In this document: positions 59,135 through 64,000 of the stretch, in pieces
Numbering within the stretch: the stretch's first letter is position 1
Layout of the letters: each line of letters starts with the position of its first letter
Assembly (NCBI GenBank): GCA_016217545.1
Contig: JACRHT010000016.1
Location: 496,001-560,000 of the forward strand
Source of the DNA: Opitutia bacterium
Lineage (GTDB): Bacteria > Verrucomicrobiota > Verrucomicrobiia > Opitutales > Opitutaceae
Reading direction: 5' to 3'
Length of the DNA: 64,000 nucleotides
Program-made: the position numbers and the translations under genes
The notes under the pieces: generated by a model
What the model was told of the DNA's origin: nothing
Database searches by the model: none
What the model saw: only the letters and a program-made list of their open reading frames with translations

Positions 59135-61843
59135 ATGCAAACCACCCCGTCATTCATCCGGAGGGTAGCCGCTGCTTCCCTCCTCCTGGCCTCGCTGCTG
59201 CCTGCCTCAGCCCAGCTTGCGCCCGCCGAGCCCAAGGAGCAGTCCGCTCCCGCCGCCAAGGACGACAAGGTCGTTCAACTTCAGGAATACAAGGTCACCG
59301 GCCTGCGCGCCGCCCTAGCTTCGGCGGCTGAAATCAAGCAATCGAACCTGCAGCTCGTCGACTCGATCGTCGCGACGGACATCGACAAGCTCCCCGACAT
59401 CAACGTCTCCTACGCGCTCTCCCGCATCCCCGGTGTGCAACTAGCCCACACGTTCTCGGGCCTCGGCGGCAACGGCGCCGTCACTATCCACGGCCTCAAT
59501 CAAATCGTGAACACCCTCGATGGCCGCGAGGTCATCACGCCCGGCGGCATCGCCAACGGCACCGCCGGCGTCGGCACCGGCCAGCGCACGTTCGACTACT
59601 CGCAAATCCCCTCCGCGCTCATCGCCGGCATCGACGTCTACAAGACCTCCGCCGCCAACCAAATCGACGGCGGCCTCGGCGGCTTGGTCGACGTCCGCAT
59701 GCGCAAGCCCTTCGACTTTGCCGAAGGCTTCGGCGCCGGCCTCACCGTCGGCACCGCTTACTCGACGCTGAAAGACGACACGGCGCAGAACTACAACATC
59801 TTCGCCAACGCCTCCCAGAAGACCGAGTTCGGCAAGATCGGCGTGCTCGTCGCCGTGAGCAACATCACCACGCCGTGGCGCGAAGACGCGATCGGCGTCG
59901 GCAATCCCACGCCCAACGCCAACGTCTCCTCCACTGCGCTGACCTCCGGCGGCTACACCAACAGCTCCGCCTACGGCGAGTTCAAGACCCAGGGCTACAA
60001 CCTCGTCTTCCAGTGGCAGCCCACGAAGAACCTCTCGCTCTACGCCGGCTACAACCCGAACAAATGGCGCAACATCCAGGACACGGTCCAATTCAGCACC
60101 TCGCATCCCGTCGCCAACGTGCTCGCTGGCTCCACGACGATGTTCAGCGGCAGCACGACCGCGGTGCAGAAGGCCACGTTCGTCAACACCACGGCCACCG
60201 CCTACGGCCTGATCCGCGACCTGCAGAACAAGCTCTCGATGTATAACGCCGGCGGCAAATTCACCACCGGCGACTTCACGCTCAATTTCGACGCCGCGCG
60301 CTACACCAGCTCGAACCGCTTCTACAACAACCTCGTTTTCGCATCGGTCTCGATCCCCTCCCTAACCTACGACCTCGGCGGCGAAATCCCGTCGATTTCC
60401 GTCTCCGGCGTGAGCCTCATGGATCCGAGCGTCTACCGCCTCAACGCGGTCAACTACCGCCTCTTCCCCTCCAACACGGTCGGCAAGTCCGGCCGCGTCG
60501 ACGGCGAATACAACTTCGCCAAAGGCATCTTCTCGAAACTGCTCGGCGGCTTCCGCTACGCGACGACCACGAGCGACAACCTGCCGACCGGCCTCTTCCT
60601 CGGTTCGTTCTCCATCCCGTCCTCGGCGAATCTGCTCAGCCAGTATCCCAACCTGTGGCACCCCTCCCCGATCCAGAACATGTTCTCCGGCTACAGCCAG
60701 CCGCAGATCCAGCAATTCTGGGCGTCGGACACGGCCTACATGCGCGACGCCAACGCGCTCTACAAAGCCTACAATGCCACCAACACGCCGGACACCTCCG
60801 CCACGGTGAATCCGCTCAGCCTCTACGACATCAAGGAGACGACGACCGCCTTCTACCTGATGCCGCAATTCTCGACCAAGGTCGCCGGCTACCAACTCGA
60901 CGGCAACGTCGGCCTCCGCGCCGTCCAGACCAAGGAAGACCTCAAGGGCTACAAGGGCGCGACCGCTGCGACCGCCGTCCCGCTTCAGCTCGCCAGCAAG
61001 TATTGGGACTACCTCCCGAGCTTCAACGCCCGCCTGCGCCTCACCGAGAAACTCTACGCCCGCGCCGCCGTCTCGAAGACGATCACGCGCCCGACCTTCG
61101 GCTCGCTCTCGCCCTCGCTGACACTCAACGCCAATCCCGTCGACCCAAACCTCAACTCCGGTTCGCAAGGCAACCCGGACCTCAAGCCCGTTCGCGCGAC
61201 AAGCTACGACCTCGGCATCGAATACTACCCGAACAAGTCCGACGTGTTCTACGCCGCCGTCTTCCAGAAGGACGTTACCGGTTTCATCGGCAGCTTTTCC
61301 GAACAGCGCACCTACGACGGCGTCAGCTACCTCATCCGCACCTCGAAGAACCTGAACCCCGCGAAGATCAAAGGCACGGAGTTCGGCTTCCAGCACTTCT
61401 TCAACTACCTGCCGGCGCCATTCGACGGCCTTGGCCTCCAAGCCAACTACACCTACGTCGACAGCTCCACGCCCACGACCGTCTCGGGCGTCGGCACGCC
61501 GGTGAACGCTCCGCTCACGAACCTCTCGAAGCGCAGCTACAACCTGATCGGCATGTATGAAAAAGGACCGTTCTCGGCCCGCGTCGCCTACAACTACCGC
61601 TCGGACTTCGTCACCGGTTTCGCCTACTTCGTGAACACCGGCCTGCTGAACCAAGTGATGATGGGCTACGCCGACCTCGACGCGTCGCTGAACTACAACA
61701 TCACGAAGAACGTTCAGATCGCCGTCCAAGGCGTGAACCTCACCAACGCGCTGCGCTATCAAGCGTATGGCTCGAAACAGTTCCCCTCGAACATCTACTT
61801 GGACGGCCGCCAGCTGATGGCGAGCATCACGCTGCGCTACTGA
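59135..61843 (+). CDS. TonB-dependent receptor (TIGR01782-like)
   Basis: 902 residues. The start at 59135 gives the signal peptide MQTTPSFIRRVAAASLLLAS ending near ASAQ. The plug begins EYKVTGLRAALASAAEIKQS and DSIVATDIDKLPDINVSYAL, the signature of the Xanthomonas/Caulobacter-type carbohydrate receptors, then SRIPGVQLAHTFSGLGGNGA, DGREVITPGG and KTSAANQIDGGLGGLVDVRM. The barrel ends QLMASITLRY with a C-terminal aromatic residue. It probably imports oligosaccharides. It belongs to a different subgroup from the first receptor in the window. A strong terminator follows 27 bp downstream. Confidence 0.9.
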   Translation: MQTTPSFIRRVAAASLLLASLLPASAQLAPAEPKEQSAPAAKDDKVVQLQEYKVTGLRAALASAAEIKQSNLQLVDSIVATDIDKLPDINVSYALSRIPGVQLAHTFSGLGGNGAVTIHGLNQIVNTLDGREVITPGGIANGTAGVGTGQRTFDYSQIPSALIAGIDVYKTSAANQIDGGLGGLVDVRMRKPFDFAEGFGAGLTVGTAYSTLKDDTAQNYNIFANASQKTEFGKIGVLVAVSNITTPWREDAIGVGNPTPNANVSSTALTSGGYTNSSAYGEFKTQGYNLVFQWQPTKNLSLYAGYNPNKWRNIQDTVQFSTSHPVANVLAGSTTMFSGSTTAVQKATFVNTTATAYGLIRDLQNKLSMYNAGGKFTTGDFTLNFDAARYTSSNRFYNNLVFASVSIPSLTYDLGGEIPSISVSGVSLMDPSVYRLNAVNYRLFPSNTVGKSGRVDGEYNFAKGIFSKLLGGFRYATTTSDNLPTGLFLGSFSIPSSANLLSQYPNLWHPSPIQNMFSGYSQPQIQQFWASDTAYMRDANALYKAYNATNTPDTSATVNPLSLYDIKETTTAFYLMPQFSTKVAGYQLDGNVGLRAVQTKEDLKGYKGATAATAVPLQLASKYWDYLPSFNARLRLTEKLYARAAVSKTITRPTFGSLSPSLTLNANPVDPNLNSGSQGNPDLKPVRATSYDLGIEYYPNKSDVFYAAVFQKDVTGFIGSFSEQRTYDGVSYLIRTSKNLNPAKIKGTEFGFQHFFNYLPAPFDGLGLQANYTYVDSSTPTTVSGVGTPVNAPLTNLSKRSYNLIGMYEKGPFSARVAYNYRSDFVTGFAYFVNTGLLNQVMMGYADLDASLNYNITKNVQIAVQGVNLTNALRYQAYGSKQFPSNIYLDGRQLMASITLRY

Positions 61844-61870
61844 GCGCCGCAAGATCACCGCTCCCCTCCC

Positions 61871-61903
61871 GACCCCGAGGCCGCAAGCCTCGGGGTCTTT
61901 TTT
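61871..61903 (+). terminator. Rho-independent terminator of the second TonB receptor gene
   Basis: Perfect 11-bp stem GACCCCGAGGC / GCCTCGGGGTC with loop CGCAA, followed by TTTTTT at 61898-61903. Confidence 0.95.
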
Positions 61904-62150
61904 CTCAACCGCGGACAGGGAAGCCGCCGTCGATGGATCGCTCCTGGGACGATGGAAAAACGCACCCAGCCACCGAAGAGAAATCGCACTTGGGGTCGGT
62001 CCAAGACGGGACTGAGAAGGGCGGTGGGCGACGGCGGCCCCATCGCGCGCGAGCACACCTTCGGCCCTTCTTCGCGACCTCATTAAGCGTGCCGAGCAAC
62101 GCGCCCACGTGCACCACATCAACGGTGCACTTTGAGAGGCGAACCAAGGC

Positions 62151-62246
62151 TTACCGCTTCTCGCTTGAGCTGTCGGTCACCACGACAGCGGCCAGAACCA
62201 AGACGAGCACCATGGCAATGCTGACGATGAGACTCGGCGTGAGCAC
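62151..62246 (-). CDS. Putative 31-residue single-helix membrane protein
   Basis: GTG at 62246 to TAA at 62151. The predicted protein reads LTPSLIVSIAMVLVLVLAAV then VVTDSSSEKR: one hydrophobic segment of about 20 residues with a hydrophilic C-terminus. The frame is closed by a stop 11 codons upstream and no ATG is available at the N-terminus. No good ribosome-binding site is visible. It resembles the neighbour at 62373-62453 in layout. Real expression is uncertain. Confidence 0.3.
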   Translation of the reverse strand: MLTPSLIVSIAMVLVLVLAAVVVTDSSSEKR

Positions 62247-62372
62247 ATCGGTAGCTTTGTCATGCCGCCGGTTTCGTCAAAGGCGCACGTTGAAAAACTC
62301 TTTTAAAATACCCTACTGAAATACCCCACGCCCGTCCGGAGGTTCTCCGGGCGGCGGCGAAATGCTCCTCGC

Positions 62373-62453
62373 TCACTCGTCTGCGGTCCTGGGCCACATC
62401 GCCAGGGCGAAAGCCGCAACGAGGAGACAGGAAACGATCATGCTAACGGGCAT
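62373..62453 (-). CDS. Putative 26-residue single-helix membrane protein
   Basis: ATG at 62453 to TGA at 62373, 30 bp after the stop of the DUF4838 gene on the same strand. The sequence starts MPVSMIVSCLLVAAFALAMW and ends PRTADE, which is a short N-tail, one transmembrane helix and a charged C-tail. AGGCGG lies just upstream as a possible ribosome-binding site. No family is known to me. Confidence 0.35.
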   Translation of the reverse strand: MPVSMIVSCLLVAAFALAMWPRTADE

Positions 62454-62483
62454 GCCCGCCTATCGGCCCTCGGGCGCCGAACT

Positions 62484-64000
62484 TTAGCGGGAAATCAAGA
62501 AATCGATCTCCCGCAGGGATAGCCGATCGAATTCCAGCCAGTCGCCGGGCAACTGGGTGTAGACACTGGGAGACATTCCCACCCAAGCCGCCTTCGCGGG
62601 CGCGCGCACGATGATCTCGAGCGTTACGCCGTCGCGCCACTCCCCCACCGGCAACCGATCGACATGGATTCGGCCGACGCGCTCGTTCTTCCCATCCAGA
62701 AATGCCACCGAGAGCATCACGACGGAACCGGAACTTACTCGGCCTTTTGTGCGCACCGTTGCTCGATAGAGGCGGCCCGGCGTAGCCGCCACCCACTGCG
62801 AGAGGCTTTCCTGCATACACCCCACGTAACGCACACGCTTGCTGCCGTCCGCGTTCGTCAGGAGCGAAACCTCGCGCGTATCCGCCGGCTCGGTTCGTCC
62901 CTGCCAGGTCGGCCGCCCCCAGTCGGTGAAGGCAAAGGGATGACTCGCGGAAATCGTCACGTTGCGCAATTGGGGGTCGAGCAGGCACTCGCGGCCGGAT
63001 GCGGCCAACTCCGCAACTGTGGGGCCCACGCCCTCGAATAACGGAGCGATGGACCGTGGCTCGATCTGCGCGAGGGCGCCTTTCGCGGCCAATGCTCCAA
63101 CAATCTTGGGACGAGGATCGTTAAGCAGATAGATCTCCAAGTCAGATTGGATGGCAAGTGGCTCGCGGGCTTTGAGGGATTTGAACTGCGCGACGAGCGC
63201 CTCGCGCGCCGCAGTGTAGCGCACAAACGCGTTTTGAAGTGCGTCAACAGATGCTGCCCCCGAAAACACGAGTCGACTGACCTCTTCTCGCGCCTCGTCG
63301 TGCTCGCAGAACACTTCAGAGACCTTGAATGCCTCAGACACAAAGCGCACGCGTTCGCGGACGACGTTCGTTTCGGCGGCGGCAGCCGCGTCTTGCAGTA
63401 ATCCACGCAACCGCTCGCGCACCTCTGGCGGAAAGAGGCGGCGTTGGTCCTCGTCCTTGAGATATTTGACCCAGCGCAGCGGGCGCGGCTGATTTTTCCA
63501 CTGCTCATCGCAGAGTTCGTAGAAGGCCCGCATGGGGCCAGCAGCTTGCTTCCAAAAGCGCGCGTAGTATTCGTCGAGCAGCGTTTGCGGGTTCAACTTC
63601 GGGTCCCACAGGAGCTGCCCACTCAGCCAAGGTTTGGGCCCGTCGAGAGCCCAATTCGGTGTCATCTCGGCATAGTAGGCTCGAGCACCTTGCTCCCACG
63701 CATACGGGATCGGCTCCGTGACGGCCCACAACGTCGGTCGAGGAACAAAGAACGGCGCTCCGTAGAGATAGTCATAGAGGGCAATAAACTTGGGGCCCGC
63801 ACGACCCCAGCGAGCGATCAACGCGCGATCCTCCTGCGCGAACGCGGGGTCGCACCACATGCTGCGATCAGCCGTGAGGTAAGGCACAACATTCGACGCC
63901 ACCCGGAAAGACGGCGCATTCTCGGTCCAGTAGTAGGCGTAGGTCGAAACGAAGCGGTCGGGGTGCTCGCGCGCCACGTCGGCGGCGACCTCGTTCAGGA
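62484..64000 (-). CDS. DUF4838-type protein (5' end outside window)
   Basis: The frame is open to the window end (…FLNEVAADVAREHPDRFVST), so the start lies beyond 64000; the internal ATG at 63977 is not the true start. The visible ~505 residues show the DUF4838 core: NEVAADVAREHPD, FVSTYAYYWTENAPSF, VVPYLTADRSMWCDP, KFIALYDYLYGAPFFVPRPT and WALDGPKPWLSGQLLWDP. A helical region and a C-terminal beta domain (~360-505, ECLLDPQLRNVTISASHPFA then VSLLTNADGSKRVRYVGCMQ) follow. DUF4838 proteins are distant relatives of alpha-glucuronidases and occur in polysaccharide loci; activity is not established. Confidence 0.8.
   Translation of the reverse strand, partial: LNEVAADVAREHPDRFVSTYAYYWTENAPSFRVASNVVPYLTADRSMWCDPAFAQEDRALIARWGRAGPKFIALYDYLYGAPFFVPRPTLWAVTEPIPYAWEQGARAYYAEMTPNWALDGPKPWLSGQLLWDPKLNPQTLLDEYYARFWKQAAGPMRAFYELCDEQWKNQPRPLRWVKYLKDEDQRRLFPPEVRERLRGLLQDAAAAAETNVVRERVRFVSEAFKVSEVFCEHDEAREEVSRLVFSGAASVDALQNAFVRYTAAREALVAQFKSLKAREPLAIQSDLEIYLLNDPRPKIVGALAAKGALAQIEPRSIAPLFEGVGPTVAELAASGRECLLDPQLRNVTISASHPFAFTDWGRPTWQGRTEPADTREVSLLTNADGSKRVRYVGCMQESLSQWVAATPGRLYRATVRTKGRVSSGSVVMLSVAFLDGKNERVGRIHVDRLPVGEWRDGVTLEIIVRAPAKAAWVGMSPSVYTQLPGDWLEFDRLSLREIDFLISR

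Larger units (their letters stand above)
61904..62483. other. Spacer with two possible microprotein genes
   Basis: 580 bp between the receptor terminator and the DUF4838 gene. On the - strand it contains two short frames that would each encode one membrane helix (62151-62246, 62373-62453). A GC-rich frame on the + strand from 61933 lacks family-like features and is probably a shadow. No RNA gene was recognised. Confidence 0.4.

Noticed and set aside
61933..62319. A 128-codon + strand frame after the receptor terminator.
   Set aside because: No signal, motif or family-like composition, and it lies beyond a strong terminator without an evident promoter. The opposite strand offers better, though weak, short frames.

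Overview
The window looks like a chromosomal segment of a GC-rich, Gram-negative polysaccharide degrader, most likely a verrucomicrobium of the Opitutaceae type. This is inferred from the very large TonB-dependent receptors (one with a plug segment typical of that group), many secreted glycoside hydrolases, a Tat-exported rhamnogalacturonan lyase, a DUF6250 protein, and LacI and XRE-cupin regulators. No rRNA, tRNA or CRISPR array was seen.

Region 1 (1-10180) is a carbohydrate locus: a 5'-truncated GH115 alpha-glucuronidase, a double-propeller GH43-type protein and a GH35 beta-galactosidase on the + strand, a PcRGLX/PL26-type exo-rhamnogalacturonan lyase on the - strand, and a LacI regulator divergent from the lyase. 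Small palindromic repeats sit in frame inside the GH115 and GH43 genes.

Region 2 (10340-37180) is an accessory island. It starts with a chimeric transposase remnant (IS3 OrfB N-terminus joined to a RAYT-type C-terminus) and about 0.9 kb of decayed DNA. Two polymorphic-toxin loci follow on the - strand. The first is an operon of small secreted proteins, a 2149-residue RHS protein with a possible ADP-ribosyltransferase-like C-terminus, and a one-base-spaced gene for a stand-alone EF-Tu domain III-like protein that is the candidate immunity factor. The second is a protein of about 3646 residues (MBG, Gly-rich, FN3, SpvB, FG-GAP, TcdB-like and RHS parts) followed by a small lipoprotein. Between them lies a nest of insertion sequences: IS66 (exact ends and 8-bp target duplication) inside IS3, beside a truncated IS481.

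Region 3 (37355-49370) returns to carbohydrate use: a tandem CE12-type acetylesterase and a GH2 enzyme (operon), a DUF6250 protein, a GH43-like protein, a membrane TPR protein and a TonB receptor with its terminator. With region 1 this suggests a rhamnogalacturonan/pectin and glucuronoxylan programme now split by the toxin/IS island.

Region 4 (49593-55703) has a Gfo/Idh oxidoreductase and, on the - strand, an apparent operon: XRE-cupin regulator, GH88-like hydrolase, TIM-barrel sugar isomerase/epimerase, a second Gfo/Idh oxidoreductase and an SDR. Its last three spacers each carry a different word-like repeat. Region 5 (55850-64000) has an asparagine synthase-glycosyltransferase pair, a second TonB receptor with terminator, two putative single-helix microproteins, and a DUF4838 protein cut by the window end.
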